Shown one piece after another: positions 1 through 8,245 of a stretch of 18,033 bases of DNA. This DNA comes from Spirochaetia bacterium UBA5368 (lineage in GTDB: Bacteria; Spirochaetota; UBA4802; UBA5368): positions 90,008 to 108,040 of the forward strand of contig DHPI01000022.1 of assembly GCA_002407865.1 (NCBI GenBank), given 5' to 3'. Position 1 is the stretch's first letter, and every line of letters starts with the position of its first letter. Under the pieces are notes generated by a model, which saw only the letters and a list, made by a program, of their open reading frames with translations, searched no databases and was not told the DNA's origin. Position numbers and translations under genes: made by a program.

Positions 1-19
1 TGTTATCATATACATGAAA

Positions 20-48
20 GGGCCGCCCGGAGGATGGCGGCCTTTTTT
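20..48 (+). terminator. Rho-independent terminator of a gene left of the window
   Basis: GGCCGCC (21-27) pairs perfectly with GGCGGCC (36-42) around an 8-nt loop, and six T follow at 43-48. This is a standard intrinsic terminator for rightward transcription. No coding sequence can be assigned to bases 1-19, so the terminated gene lies before the window. Confidence 0.85.
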
Positions 49-60
49 CGCTGGGGCATT

Positions 61-97
61 AAAAAAGGCCGCCGGAATCCCGCCCGCGGCCTTTTTT
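61..97. terminator. Second, bidirectional rho-independent terminator
   Basis: The arm AAAAAAGGCCGC (61-72) is the exact inverse of GCGGCCTTTTTT (86-97), with a 13-nt loop. The A run before and T run after the stem let it work in both directions. Its GGCCGCC...GCGGCC core resembles the terminator 20 bases upstream, so the two may be a duplicated pair. Confidence 0.85.
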
Positions 98-190
98 ACG
101 AAACGCATACTACACAGGCTACGGGCCTATTTTAAAATAGTAACCAAAATAAAAATAGCCGGCGTAGTATGCGTTCTGTGTTTTCATGTT

Positions 191-199
191 TGTTATAAT
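191..199 (+). promoter_or_regulatory. Extended -10 promoter ahead of the orphan gene at 283
   Basis: TGTTATAAT matches the extended -10 consensus TGnTATAAT exactly (hexamer at 194-199). No good -35 is seen 16-18 bases upstream, which is usual for this promoter class. It sits after the terminator pair and about 85 bases before the first start codon, so it would give a leader of roughly 75 nt. Inferred from sequence only. Confidence 0.5.
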
Positions 200-282
200 T
201 GTTATTAGCTCTTCGGCACGTCTCGTTAACCGGTCATGCCGACATTCATAATTATTTGATCACACACCATGGATGAACGATA

Positions 283-810
283 ATGTCAACAAAAAAACAG
301 AAGATTGACAAATATTTTCAAATGTCGTTTCATGATACTGTTTTTATATATCGATTCAGTAATTATTTTATTGACGTTGCGCCGATTGTTGTTTACATTC
401 AAGACATTACGGGCTTTAACTTTTGTAAGTCAAATACGAGGAGTGTAATGAAGGGTCAATATGGGAACGGCAGGCAAAATATGGATTGCGCAATGCCGGT
501 TATGCTGGGCGATACAATCTGCCTGTGCAACTCGTTGTTCAACGAGGACTGTAGAAACGAATTGAAGGAAATCAACAAGCATGAGATAATAATTAAAATA
601 TGTGAAATTATGGGACCGTGTCCCGACAATCTGTGTAAAGCTGAAGAGATATTTGAAAAAATGAAGTATGTGATGGCCAATTATGTTATACATCATGAGT
701 TTAATTCGGCCAACGGAATCAGCACGGAGCTTCTCCTGTGGCTCGATACAAAGTCCAATCCGAAAGACATGAAGAAGCTGGATAACTTCATTAAAAAGTT
801 TTTCAAATAA
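283..810 (+). CDS. Hypothetical AT-rich, cysteine-containing protein (175 aa)
   Basis: I do not recognise this protein. It is 175 residues with no signal peptide and no convincing membrane segment. The N-terminal third is rich in aromatic and beta-branched residues. Eight cysteines are present, several clustered: CLC and a further C in the middle, then CPDNLC in the second half, which could bind metal or simply be chance. The C-terminal third looks helical and lysine-rich. The start at 283 overlaps the stop of a four-codon reading frame (269-283, M-D-E-R-stop) through TAATG, and no strong Shine-Dalgarno is visible, so translation might be coupled to that mini-frame. Base composition is visibly more AT-rich than in the flanking genes, which suggests horizontal origin. 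queH starts 20 bases after its stop, so the two are probably co-transcribed. The frame is long and intact, but function is unknown. Confidence 0.65.
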   Translation: MSTKKQKIDKYFQMSFHDTVFIYRFSNYFIDVAPIVVYIQDITGFNFCKSNTRSVMKGQYGNGRQNMDCAMPVMLGDTICLCNSLFNEDCRNELKEINKHEIIIKICEIMGPCPDNLCKAEEIFEKMKYVMANYVIHHEFNSANGISTELLLWLDTKSNPKDMKKLDNFIKKFFK

Positions 811-829
811 TACGTTTTTAAAGGGCTTC

Positions 830-1432
830 ATGTGGGACAATGTGGGAAAGAAGCGATTACTGCTGCACAGTTGTTGCGCTCCCTGCTTTTCGTATGTGTT
901 TGAACTGCTGAAGCCATCATTCGACGTAACTTCATTTTATTACAATCCGAACATATCCCCGCGTGACGAATATGAGCGGCGTTGTAACGAACTCAGAAGG
1001 TTTTCGGCGGACAGGCATTTTCCTCTGATGATCGGTGCGTACAACGTGAAGGAATGGACAGGCCAGGTTAAACACCTGCGTTTTAAAGGCGAAAAATCGG
1101 AACGGTGCTGGCTCTGCTACCGCATACGGCTGGAGGAGACGTTCAGAACCGCAGCGCGTGACGGATTTCACTGTATAACAACAACGCTTTCCATAAGCCC
1201 CTATAAAGATGCGCGTATGATTAACGGCATCGGCAAGGAGCTTGAACTCCGGTTCGGCGTTGAGTTTATCGAGGCCGATTTCAAAAAGAACGATGGTTAC
1301 CGGAAATCGCTCGAATTGTCGCGGGCCTATGGATTTTACCGGCAGAATTACTGTGGCTGCATATATTCGAAGATGGAACGCCAGAAAAATTCAATATGGA
1401 ACGAAGCGCGTGTAAAAAAAGTTACCGGTTAA
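830..1432 (+). CDS. queH: Epoxyqueuosine reductase QueH
   Basis: QueH (DUF208 family) reduces epoxyqueuosine to queuosine in the wobble position of GUN-anticodon tRNAs. It is the cobalamin-independent counterpart of QueG. The 200-residue length is normal for the family. Visible family features are HSCCAPC near the N-terminus (Cys15, Cys16, Cys19), ERCWLCYRIRLEET (Cys93, Cys96), the LSISPYKD motif around residue 120, and a C-terminal NYCGC (Cys175, Cys177). The CC and CxxC pairs are the expected iron-sulfur ligands, and the CGC pair is a conserved redox-type element. The start is ATG 830, with AAAGGG a few bases upstream; there is no other start before the HSCC motif. It follows the orphan gene by 20 bases. 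No other queuosine gene (tgt, queA, queC-F) is in the window, so context adds nothing to the assignment, which rests on motifs. Confidence 0.95.
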   Translation: MWDNVGKKRLLLHSCCAPCFSYVFELLKPSFDVTSFYYNPNISPRDEYERRCNELRRFSADRHFPLMIGAYNVKEWTGQVKHLRFKGEKSERCWLCYRIRLEETFRTAARDGFHCITTTLSISPYKDARMINGIGKELELRFGVEFIEADFKKNDGYRKSLELSRAYGFYRQNYCGCIYSKMERQKNSIWNEARVKKVTG

Positions 1433-1442
1433 CTTCGGCGAG

Positions 1443-1458
1443 TTGATATTAATATCAA
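1443..1458. repeat. Perfect 16-bp palindrome between convergent gene ends
   Basis: TTGATATTAATATCAA reads the same on both strands. It lies 10 bases after the queH stop and 10 bases beyond the end of the broken minus-strand frame. It has no loop and is AT-rich, so it would make a poor terminator. A dimeric-protein binding site or chance are the alternatives. Confidence 0.5.
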
Positions 1459-1468
1459 ACACCGCAAA

Positions 1469-1642
1469 TTATTTTCGATTAATTCTTCCGGGCATAAACC
1501 TTTTTTGCAAATCATAGTTCGCAAAGTATAAGCCTTGGTCATCTACCGCTAACAGTTCAAGATTGATAAGTTCATTAATGTCGCGGCTTACTGTTCGTGC
1601 GGAAAGGTCCTTGTACTCGAGCGCAATATCGATATTTATTTT
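1469..1642 (-). pseudogene. Remnant: C-terminal winged-helix piece of a Fic-like protein
   Basis: Reading leftward, 57 codons are open and end in TAA at 1469-1471. The piece contains LSARTVSRDINELINLELL followed by a short wing-like stretch (GLYFANYDL) and a basic tail. The TVSRDINELIxLxLL pattern is typical of the winged-helix tail of Fic-family proteins and of similar HTH domains. The frame has no start codon. Immediately upstream come two in-frame stops (TAA 1643-1645, TGA 1646-1648). Just before them an adjacent frame reads TIGQLIKNKY, which looks like the preceding helix displaced by a frameshift. No catalytic Fic motif (HPFxxGNGR) is found nearby. I read this as the decayed end of a gene whose front part is lost. 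The family call is from memory of the motif; the broken state is directly visible. Confidence 0.5.
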
Positions 1643-1826
1643 TTATCAGTTGGCCAATTGTGTAATGCCGGGCCGGGGGGATCGATAAAATAATATAGAA
1701 GTATCGTTAAAAAAAATTCATAATTGATCCTCCGAAATCGTATTACCATTGCGCGGGATGATGCCGGCATTCCTCCACGAGCGTGTAATGCATATCTGCG
1801 CTGAAACGAACCGTACCGGAGCTGAA
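1643..1826. other. Gene-poor spacer, probably decayed sequence
   Basis: This stretch separates the HTH remnant from the helicase start. It has stops in the frame of the remnant, an A/T-rich part around 1685-1725 and no clear promoter. Leftward, GGAGG (1728-1732) precedes an ATG at 1720-1722, but that frame closes after three codons. In the helicase frame the reading continues back to a TTG at 1749, through weak start codons at 1758, 1761 and 1788. None has a ribosome binding site as good as the one at 1827. Confidence 0.45.
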
Positions 1827-3179
1827 ATGGTTACATTAAACAAAGCGCAGCGGCGTGCGGCCTCGCCGGATGGCGGCATTACGCTTGTCATCGCTGGTGC
1901 GGGAACCGGAAAAACGCGGACAATAATCGAAAAAATAAATGCCATCATCCGCGCCGGGGTGGCCCGTCCCGACAACATCCTCGTCCTCACGTTCAGCAGA
2001 AAAGCTGCGGACGAGATCCGCCACAGGGTAATGCTGTCGCTGGGCGAGCATGCAGGTTCCATTGTTTCGGGCACGTTTCATTCGTTCTGCCTTGGACTGC
2101 TTCGGGATTACAGCGGGCGTTTTTTCAAGGTGTCCGGCTACACGCGGTTTCCCGCGGTGCTTGACGAAACCGCGAAAGAGGCGCTGATTATGGAAATACT
2201 GCGTGATTCGATCGATTCGTTCCTCGGCCTTCCTGTCGGCGTGGTCTACAGCCTGATGAACGATTATAAAAAGCTTGCCCCCCGCACAAGAAAGAAACTC
2301 GATTCTCTCGGAATTTCCGATGCTATCGCAACGTGCGTAACGCTTTATAGCGAAGCCAAGAAAAGCAAAAATGTCATCGATTATGAGGATATGATCGATT
2401 GCGCAATCACGATGATCCGCCAATATCCGGACCTCCGCGGCGAACTTGCCGCGCGATTCACGTATGTGCTGGTCGATGAGTTTCAGGATACCTCGAGCGA
2501 TAATTTTGAGCTGCTGCATCTCGTTATCCCTGTGGAGAATCCGAATCTCTTTGTCGTCGGCGACGATTTTCAGTCGATTTACGGTTTCCGAAATTCCAGA
2601 ATCGATTACATAGTCAATTTTAAAAAGTATTTCAGAGGGGCGCGAATAATCAAACTGAATCTCAATTACAGATCGAGAAAGGAGATCGTGGCGATATCCA
2701 ACTCGTTTATAAAGAAAAACAGGTTCCGCACGAATAAAACCATACGGCCGCACAAGGGAAGGGGCGGTTCCGTTACCTGTCACGTTGCGCGGGATTTTAA
2801 ACATGAACTCAATATTGTTCACTCGATACTTGAAAAAGAGATTCTGGCAAATGAGACGGTTGCGATTTTATTCCGCAACAATTGGCAGGGCAGGTATATC
2901 AACCTTTCACTGCGCGGGTATAACGAGCACCTCGCGACGGGGAAGCTTCAACTCATGACGATGCACTCGTCGAAGGGGCTGGAATTCGACACGGTGATTG
3001 TGGCCGGTGTCACCGACGACATACTGCCCGATGCGGACTCGGATATTGAAGAGGAGCGGCGACTCATGTATGTGGCGATGACGCGCGCGCGGGAGCGGCT
3101 GTATATCATCTGTCACGGGAAAAAAGACGCCGAACTGCCGCTGTTCGGCCGCGAGTTGAAACTTAATCCAATTCCTTGA
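1827..3179 (+). CDS. Compact UvrD/Rep-type superfamily 1A DNA helicase
   Basis: An ATP-dependent 3'-5' helicase-type motor, probably acting in DNA repair or replication restart. Start chosen at ATG 1827 because GGAG (1818-1821) is well spaced before it and the Q-motif (LNKAQRRA) follows at once; the frame itself is open from TTG 1749. In the 450-residue product, motifs in order are Walker A AGAGTGKT (23-30), Ia LTFSRKAADEI (54-64), Walker B DEFQDT (217-222), GDDFQSIYGFR (245-255), NYRSR (280-284), TMHSSKGLEFD (378-388) and the arginine-finger motif YVAMTRARERL (415-425). All catalytic residues are present. The usual family length is about 650-750 residues. Here the gap between the NYRSR and MHSSKGLEF motifs is only about 95 residues, where PcrA or UvrD have well over 200, so the 2B subdomain is essentially missing. 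There is no nuclease domain. The neighbours are unrelated. Confidence 0.9.
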   Translation: MVTLNKAQRRAASPDGGITLVIAGAGTGKTRTIIEKINAIIRAGVARPDNILVLTFSRKAADEIRHRVMLSLGEHAGSIVSGTFHSFCLGLLRDYSGRFFKVSGYTRFPAVLDETAKEALIMEILRDSIDSFLGLPVGVVYSLMNDYKKLAPRTRKKLDSLGISDAIATCVTLYSEAKKSKNVIDYEDMIDCAITMIRQYPDLRGELAARFTYVLVDEFQDTSSDNFELLHLVIPVENPNLFVVGDDFQSIYGFRNSRIDYIVNFKKYFRGARIIKLNLNYRSRKEIVAISNSFIKKNRFRTNKTIRPHKGRGGSVTCHVARDFKHELNIVHSILEKEILANETVAILFRNNWQGRYINLSLRGYNEHLATGKLQLMTMHSSKGLEFDTVIVAGVTDDILPDADSDIEEERRLMYVAMTRARERLYIICHGKKDAELPLFGRELKLNPIP

Positions 3180-3316
3180 TCCGGTCTGGTATCGAGCTTC
3201 ATCCTTGAATTGAGCGCGCGGTATCGGGCGTCAGGAGAAATTTTTCTTGTAATGCGCAAATGTAAAGTATAGCATCCCGTCTGATTTTTTACATCCTGCC
3301 AATGAGGGGTTTGCGT

Positions 3317-5083
3317 ATGATAGCGTTTCAGGTGAAACTTACTCTTACGGCGTTGCTTCTTCCGGCTGTATGTTCGGGCGTACTTTTTTCTGGATTTATT
3401 CTCTTTATATATATTTACAGGCGCACCCGGGATGAGTTATATCTGGCGATGTCGCTTATGGGCTTTTTCGCGCTTGTGTTTGTCGCGAGTGAAGCAATGG
3501 TTCTTTCCGCCGGCGGCATGATGCGTAACTCGTTTCTGGGGATGCAATTTCACCGGTCAGAACAGCTCGCCGGCGCTTTTTTTCTGTTCGGCCTGCCGTT
3601 TTTCCTTGTATATCAGCTTACCCTCAACCGGGCATGGCGCACCGCGAACAAAGCAATTTCCGCGGTGGGCGGCGTTATCGCGGTCGCAATACTGATCGCA
3701 GCGTTTGTGTATCCTGATAGCTTTATATCGATAACACAGCACAGTAAAAATTGGCTGATAAATGAAAACGATTACGGGAGGGGGCAGGAAGGCGTGCTGT
3801 ACCGCTTCCGCGATGCAGCGCTGGGGTTGCTGATAATTTACAGTCTTATCTGTATGACCATAGACCTTGCCTGGCACAGAAACACCAGGTACCTGCTTCC
3901 GCCGATTATCGGGCTTCTTTTTGCGATTGGCGGGGCGTTGGACGACATTTTGCATGTGTATACGGGAACACATTATGTGTTTGCAATTAACACGTTGTTT
4001 TCCCGCTTCAGCCTCGGCGTCACGCTTTATATATTTTTCTGCATGGCCGGCCTGACTCGCCGATTTATCGATATTGCGAAAGAGGTTGAGGCTGCGCACG
4101 AAGATGCCAACAGGGAAGCGGAAAAGGGGCGCTTGCAGAATGACTTTATCAAGAATGTGCTTCGTAAAAGCTCTGAATCCACCCTTTCACGGGCTGACGA
4201 AATATTCGCGACAATCGTAAAGTTTTCTGAAAATACGCAGAACCAGGCGGCTGCTACCGAGGATGTGACATCCTCGATCGAAGAGATTACCGCCGGAATC
4301 GAAACGGTAAGCAGTAATGCTGGCGATCAAAACGAAAATCTCGTATCGCTCGCCGCAGTGATAGGGGAGCTTTCGCGGTTGATCGTTACCATGAACGATG
4401 AGGTCAGGGACACGCTTGCGGTAACGACAAAGATTTCGGAGCGGGCGCGGCTCGGCGAACAGTCGCTGCGCGTGATGAACGATACAATGGGGACGATCGC
4501 GGACAGCTCGCGTGAAATGACGGAAATACTGAGGATTATAAATGATATCTCCGACAGAATAAATCTGCTTTCGTTGAATGCAGCTATCGAAGCGGCGCGG
4601 GCGGGCGATGCGGGCAGGGGATTTGCCGTGGTGGCGGACGAGATTTCAAAACTCGCCGACCAGACGGCCGCGAGCATAAAGGATATCGACCGGCTGATAC
4701 ATACCAATGAATCGGAAATCGCCAAGGGCGGCGAGAACATACATGCCGCCGTGGAAAATGTCGCGACAATCATCCGGGATGTCAACCTGATATCGTCGAA
4801 GATTTCGGCCATCTCGGCTACCATGACGAAACAACTGTCGGCCAGCGATGTTGTCAGCGATAACACTGAAAAGGTGAAAATCCGCTCCGAAGAAATATCG
4901 AATTCGATGAACGAGCAAAAAATAGCGACCGATGAAATATTAAAAACGATATCCAGTATCAATGATCTTGCTCAGAACAATTCACTCAAGATCGAGAAAA
5001 TGTCAGATCTTGCGAAGGCGCTCGTGGTGATGGCCGAGAAAATGACTAAGGAGATAGATGGATACAAGCATGATGCATCGTGA
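3317..5083 (+). CDS. Methyl-accepting chemotaxis protein with seven-TM sensor region
   Basis: A chemoreceptor that would signal to CheA/CheW to control flagellar motors. Start chosen at ATG 3317 because GAGGGG (3304-3309) lies 7 bases before it; an in-frame ATG at 3302 has no such site. The product is 588 residues. About the first 250 form roughly seven hydrophobic segments with short loops, in place of the usual two segments flanking a periplasmic domain. No HAMP domain is evident. A long coiled coil follows, with the conserved hairpin tip [21 protein letters not shown] (about residues 415-435) and [11 protein letters not shown]. There is no NWETF-like tail for CheR/CheB docking. The ligand is unknown; membrane-embedded sensing is an inference. 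No che genes are nearby, so it is an orphan receptor. A weak hydrophobic-peptide gene follows after 179 bases, probably under its own promoter. Confidence 0.93.
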   Translation: MIAFQVKLTLTALLLPAVCSGVLFSGFILFIYIYRRTRDELYLAMSLMGFFALVFVASEAMVLSAGGMMRNSFLGMQFHRSEQLAGAFFLFGLPFFLVYQLTLNRAWRTANKAISAVGGVIAVAILIAAFVYPDSFISITQHSKNWLINENDYGRGQEGVLYRFRDAALGLLIIYSLICMTIDLAWHRNTRYLLPPIIGLLFAIGGALDDILHVYTGTHYVFAINTLFSRFSLGVTLYIFFCMAGLTRRFIDIAKEVEAAHEDANREAEKGRLQNDFIKNVLRKSSESTLSRADEIFATIVKFSENTQNQAAATEDVTSSIEEITAGIETVSSNAGDQNENLVSLAAVIGELSRLIVTMNDEVRDTLAVTTKISERARLGEQSLRVMNDTMGTIADSSREMTEILRIINDISDRINLLSLNAAIEAARAGDAGRGFAVVADEISKLADQTAASIKDIDRLIHTNESEIAKGGENIHAAVENVATIIRDVNLISSKISAISATMTKQLSASDVVSDNTEKVKIRSEEISNSMNEQKIATDEILKTISSINDLAQNNSLKIEKMSDLAKALVVMAEKMTKEIDGYKHDAS

Positions 5084-5125
5084 GCTGTCGCAGCCGGCAA
5101 TTTTTCAAAAAATCATTTTTTACTA

Positions 5126-5154
5126 TTGACATATTCGGTATATGAATGTACATA
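5126..5154 (+). promoter_or_regulatory. Candidate sigma70-type promoter before the small membrane gene
   Basis: A consensus -35 TTGACA (5126-5131) is followed after 17 bases by TACATA (5149-5154), a weak -10. It would drive the small gene at 5263 with a leader of about 100 nt. The rest of the 5084-5262 gap shows A/T-rich tracts but no terminator with a clear stem. Confidence 0.4.
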
Positions 5155-5262
5155 AGCCATTGGTTATTTTAATTTTTACATAGTGCGGGATTACGCCTTT
5201 CTCCGGCGGCGGGCTGTCGTTATGCGGCATCGACCGGTAAATTTCACAGTAAGGAGTCGATA

Positions 5263-5445
5263 ATGGATAAGTTTATTCTTGACCTGATTCGCGAATATCC
5301 GACATTAGTGCATCACACTATTTATATCTGCATAATAATAGTTGCCTGGGTTGTGTTTGCGGGGTGTATACGGTTTGGCATCGCCATATATCGCAGAAAA
5401 AAAGGGATATATCCTCCCGCGGCAAGCCAGATGGAAGGGCATTGA
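5263..5445 (+). CDS. Small single-pass membrane protein (60 aa)
   Basis: A 60-residue peptide with a strong Shine-Dalgarno (AAGGAG, 5252-5257) six bases before ATG, which is the main reason to call it a gene. Residues about 17-42 form one hydrophobic helix (IYICIIIVAWVVFAGC onward). It is followed by a basic YRRKKG, so the C-terminus should lie in the cytoplasm by the positive-inside rule. It has no recognised family. It ends 44 bases before a strong terminator. Role unknown; small regulators of membrane complexes look like this, but nothing here names a partner. Confidence 0.6.
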   Translation: MDKFILDLIREYPTLVHHTIYICIIIVAWVVFAGCIRFGIAIYRRKKGIYPPAASQMEGH

Positions 5446-5488
5446 TCGTAAATTTATTGGAATTGTACAGAGTGTAAAGCATGAAAAG

Positions 5489-5510
5489 AAGGGCGCCACA
5501 TGGCGCCCTT
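5489..5510. terminator. Bidirectional terminator between convergent genes
   Basis: AAGGGCGCC (5489-5497) pairs with GGCGCCCTT (5502-5510) around a 4-nt loop (A-T closing pair possible). Rightward it is followed by TCT only. Leftward the RNA ends in a U-rich UUCUUUUC, so it should stop the leftward UPF0182 transcript best. It lies between the stops at 5445 and 5534. Confidence 0.8.
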
Positions 5511-5533
5511 TCTGGTATACCGGGCCAGCCGTA

Positions 5534-8245
5534 TCACTGCATGTTTTTCATTATCGACAGCGTTTCCCTGAGGCGTTTCAACTCCTCACCATATTTTGCC
5601 CAGTCTCCCTCGCGCTGGTATTTTTCCGCCTGGAGATAGTGCATATATGCTTTCTGCGCGTACTCCCTGAGCCGGCTGCCTGCTTCCAGGGCGCCGCCTG
5701 TGGAAGCTGAAAAATCACCGCCGTAAAAAATCCGCTCAAGCGATGCCGCAAGGTTTTCCTCCATTGCGATTCTGTCGGCGAATGATATGATTACACGTTT
5801 CAGTTCGGGCATTTCGCTCGTTTCCGCCTTGAGGTACAGCGGTTCGACGAACAGCAGGGATTCCTCGATAGGAATGATCATCATATTGCCGCGTATCACC
5901 CGTGAGCCCTTCTGGTTCCACAGCGTCAGTTGTTTTGATATTTCGGTGTCCTGGTTGATGCGGGCTTCAATCTGCATCGGGCCGTAATTGAGCTTTTCCT
6001 TCGGGAGCGTGTACAGCCGCAATTCGCCATAGTGCGGCGGATCGCATTTCGCGGCAAGAAAGGCTATCATATTGTCCTTCTTCAACGGGGTAAACGGTAT
6101 CATCAGAATAAATTCGCTTTCACGCTCGCCGGGGAGCGTACTTACCGTATAGTAGCTTTCCATCAACTCCTCGCTGCTTTCGTAAATCTGGCGGGGAAAT
6201 GCCCACACGTCTTCGTTGTTGTAAAAAACATTGACGTTGGTCATGTGGTAGCGAAGCAGAATATGCGATTGGATGGTGAACATATCCTCGGGGTACCGTA
6301 TGTGCCGCAGCAGGTCATCGGGCATTTCCCTGATGTTTTTAAACAGGCCCCCGAATATGCGCGCATAGACCTGAATGACAGGATCGCTTTCGTCGGCGAT
6401 ATAATACGCGACGCTGCCGTTATACGCGTCGATGACGACTTTAACCGAATTTCTGATATAGTTGATAGTTCCCGACGATGTCTTTATCGGTGTCGAATAT
6501 GGAAACCTGTTCGCGACCGTGTACGCGTCTAATATCCAGTAAATTTTATCCCCGGAAATAACAGGATAGGGGTCGTTGTCGAACATGAGAAACGGCGTGA
6601 GGTTTTTCGCGATCTCAAGAATATTTCGGCGATAGAGGATTCTGCTGTCTTTCGTGATTGTGCCGGAAATCAAAATATTGATATCGTTGAACGCCACGCT
6701 GAAGAGCAGCCGCTTGAAGAATGAATCGAGCTTTGATCCGCCCGTGCCCTCGTATTTCGAGTACATGTTGGTGTCGCCGTACGGATAATCGAACTCGCCC
6801 GGAGTAATGGATGTGCCGGTGATGACAAATGGATTGTTATGCTCGCCGTAATATATTTCCGGACGGCCAAGCTGTATCGGCGTTTTCGACTTCGGGGGAA
6901 TGTCGTACATAAGCAGGTCCGGAAGGCCCTCCGAGGTTATTCTGTCCACCCTGCTGATGACGGTTCCATAGCCATGCGTGTAGACCAGGTGCCTGTTTAT
7001 CCACGTCTGGCTCTGGCCGCTGAGCCTGTCGACAAAAAGCTCCCGTGCCGCGAGATTGACGGCGACCTTCGAGTTGTTCAGCATATAGCGGTCGACATCG
7101 ACATCATGGAAATTGTAATACGGCTTTAATTCCTGCAACTGCCTGTATGTCTGCTGCAGGGGGCTCCAGTCCCATAACCTGACATTCTCGAGCGTACCCT
7201 TGTTTTTCAGCATATCGCGGTACGTGAGATTCTGGTTGTTCAGAAACGGGCGTTCGGATATCCGGTCCAGATTGTACGCGCGGCGCGTAAACTGGATGTT
7301 GCGCTGAATATACGGCGCTTCCTTCGCGAGTTCGTCGGGTACAACGATAAAGCGCTGTTGAATCGAAGGAAAGATGGCTCCCAGCAGTATGTACGCGGGT
7401 ATCAGCGTAAGCAGCACAATCACCGGAAGCTTGAAGCTCCGTTTGAAAATGTTGAATATAAAGAGCGCGGCCGCGGCGAGTGAAAGCAGCATGCAGACAT
7501 TGTATGCAAAAAGCTGGGCATGGGTGGCCGTGTATCCCGCGCCGTAAAATTTCCCGGTATGAGCGTTAAGCAGGTTGTACGCGGCGATTCTGTAGCCAAA
7601 TCCGAATATGCACACAATCGCGGCCGCCAGCGATGAAAGATGCGCCCGTGCGAACAGGGACATTTCGATCCGGCCATTCTGGAAAAAGATGCCGCGGTTC
7701 AACACATGAAAAAGAAAAGAAAAAATCGCGATGAGGACGATTGAGGTCAAAAGCCATTGGAGCGAAAACTGGAGAAACGGCAGCGTGAAAATATAGAAAC
7801 CAGCGTCTTTGTTGAAAACGGGATCGCGGGGAAAACCATCAAACGGCAGTGCGTTCGCGTACATGAGATATTCTTTCCAGTATGCCGACGCCGCGAGCCC
7901 CATAAAAAAACCGATGACGATAACCACGGCGGTTATTATGATATAGAGTGCTCGCCGCGGCGTCCCCAGCAGCGGGATGCGCAGCCTGTCAAGTATATTG
8001 CGGGTAAATATGCGCCCCTTTCCCGCGAGCAGGCGCAGTATGAGAACATTAATAAAAAAGAGGCCTATAAAGACGAGCGAAAACATCCCCTGTACAGTGA
8101 ACTTTGTCATGAAGAGGGTCCAGAATATATTCCGGTGCCCCTGCATCGTGAACCATTCGTAGTCGATAAAATAATGGGATGTAATCTGTGTAAGAAAATA
8201 GAGAACGATAAATATAGTCATTCCCCAGAGGATTTTTCTGTTCAT
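5534..8245 (-). CDS. UPF0182-family large membrane protein
   Basis: Member of UPF0182 (COG1615), a family of about 900-1000-residue integral membrane proteins of unknown function, known chiefly from actinobacteria and cyanobacteria. Start chosen at ATG 8243-8245 (903 residues) because GGGAG lies 5 bases upstream and MNRKILWG opens the first membrane helix; the frame runs 24 codons further back without a better site. About seven hydrophobic segments occupy residues 5-325, including WGMTIFIVLYFLTQI at the start. The remainder, about 570 residues, is soluble and should face outward. Family landmarks include the YGxV-type sequence YTHGYGTVISRVD and the C-terminal helical end in which QREGDWAKYGEELKRL is recognisable. 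Nothing catalytic is apparent. It appears to be a single-gene transcript bounded by terminators on both sides. The family call is firm; the function is not known. Confidence 0.9.
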   Translation of the reverse strand: MNRKILWGMTIFIVLYFLTQITSHYFIDYEWFTMQGHRNIFWTLFMTKFTVQGMFSLVFIGLFFINVLILRLLAGKGRIFTRNILDRLRIPLLGTPRRALYIIITAVVIVIGFFMGLAASAYWKEYLMYANALPFDGFPRDPVFNKDAGFYIFTLPFLQFSLQWLLTSIVLIAIFSFLFHVLNRGIFFQNGRIEMSLFARAHLSSLAAAIVCIFGFGYRIAAYNLLNAHTGKFYGAGYTATHAQLFAYNVCMLLSLAAAALFIFNIFKRSFKLPVIVLLTLIPAYILLGAIFPSIQQRFIVVPDELAKEAPYIQRNIQFTRRAYNLDRISERPFLNNQNLTYRDMLKNKGTLENVRLWDWSPLQQTYRQLQELKPYYNFHDVDVDRYMLNNSKVAVNLAARELFVDRLSGQSQTWINRHLVYTHGYGTVISRVDRITSEGLPDLLMYDIPPKSKTPIQLGRPEIYYGEHNNPFVITGTSITPGEFDYPYGDTNMYSKYEGTGGSKLDSFFKRLLFSVAFNDINILISGTITKDSRILYRRNILEIAKNLTPFLMFDNDPYPVISGDKIYWILDAYTVANRFPYSTPIKTSSGTINYIRNSVKVVIDAYNGSVAYYIADESDPVIQVYARIFGGLFKNIREMPDDLLRHIRYPEDMFTIQSHILLRYHMTNVNVFYNNEDVWAFPRQIYESSEELMESYYTVSTLPGERESEFILMIPFTPLKKDNMIAFLAAKCDPPHYGELRLYTLPKEKLNYGPMQIEARINQDTEISKQLTLWNQKGSRVIRGNMMIIPIEESLLFVEPLYLKAETSEMPELKRVIISFADRIAMEENLAASLERIFYGGDFSASTGGALEAGSRLREYAQKAYMHYLQAEKYQREGDWAKYGEELKRLRETLSIMKNMQ

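Noticed and set aside
14-208. 64-codon open frame over the terminators
   Set aside because: It reads straight through two perfect hairpins, has no ribosome binding site and is low in typical protein pattern.
430-840. 136-codon minus-strand frame opposite the orphan gene
   Set aside because: It spans the end of the orphan gene and the queH start, with no known domain; the plus frame has the better context.
1836-2822. Long open frame on the minus strand inside the helicase
   Set aside because: The plus strand carries all helicase motifs in order. The minus frame is a codon-bias shadow, without known domains.
4327-4962. 211-codon minus-strand frame opposite the chemoreceptor coiled coil
   Set aside because: Serine- and isoleucine-rich, repetitive translation typical of the complement of a coiled coil; no ribosome binding site noted.
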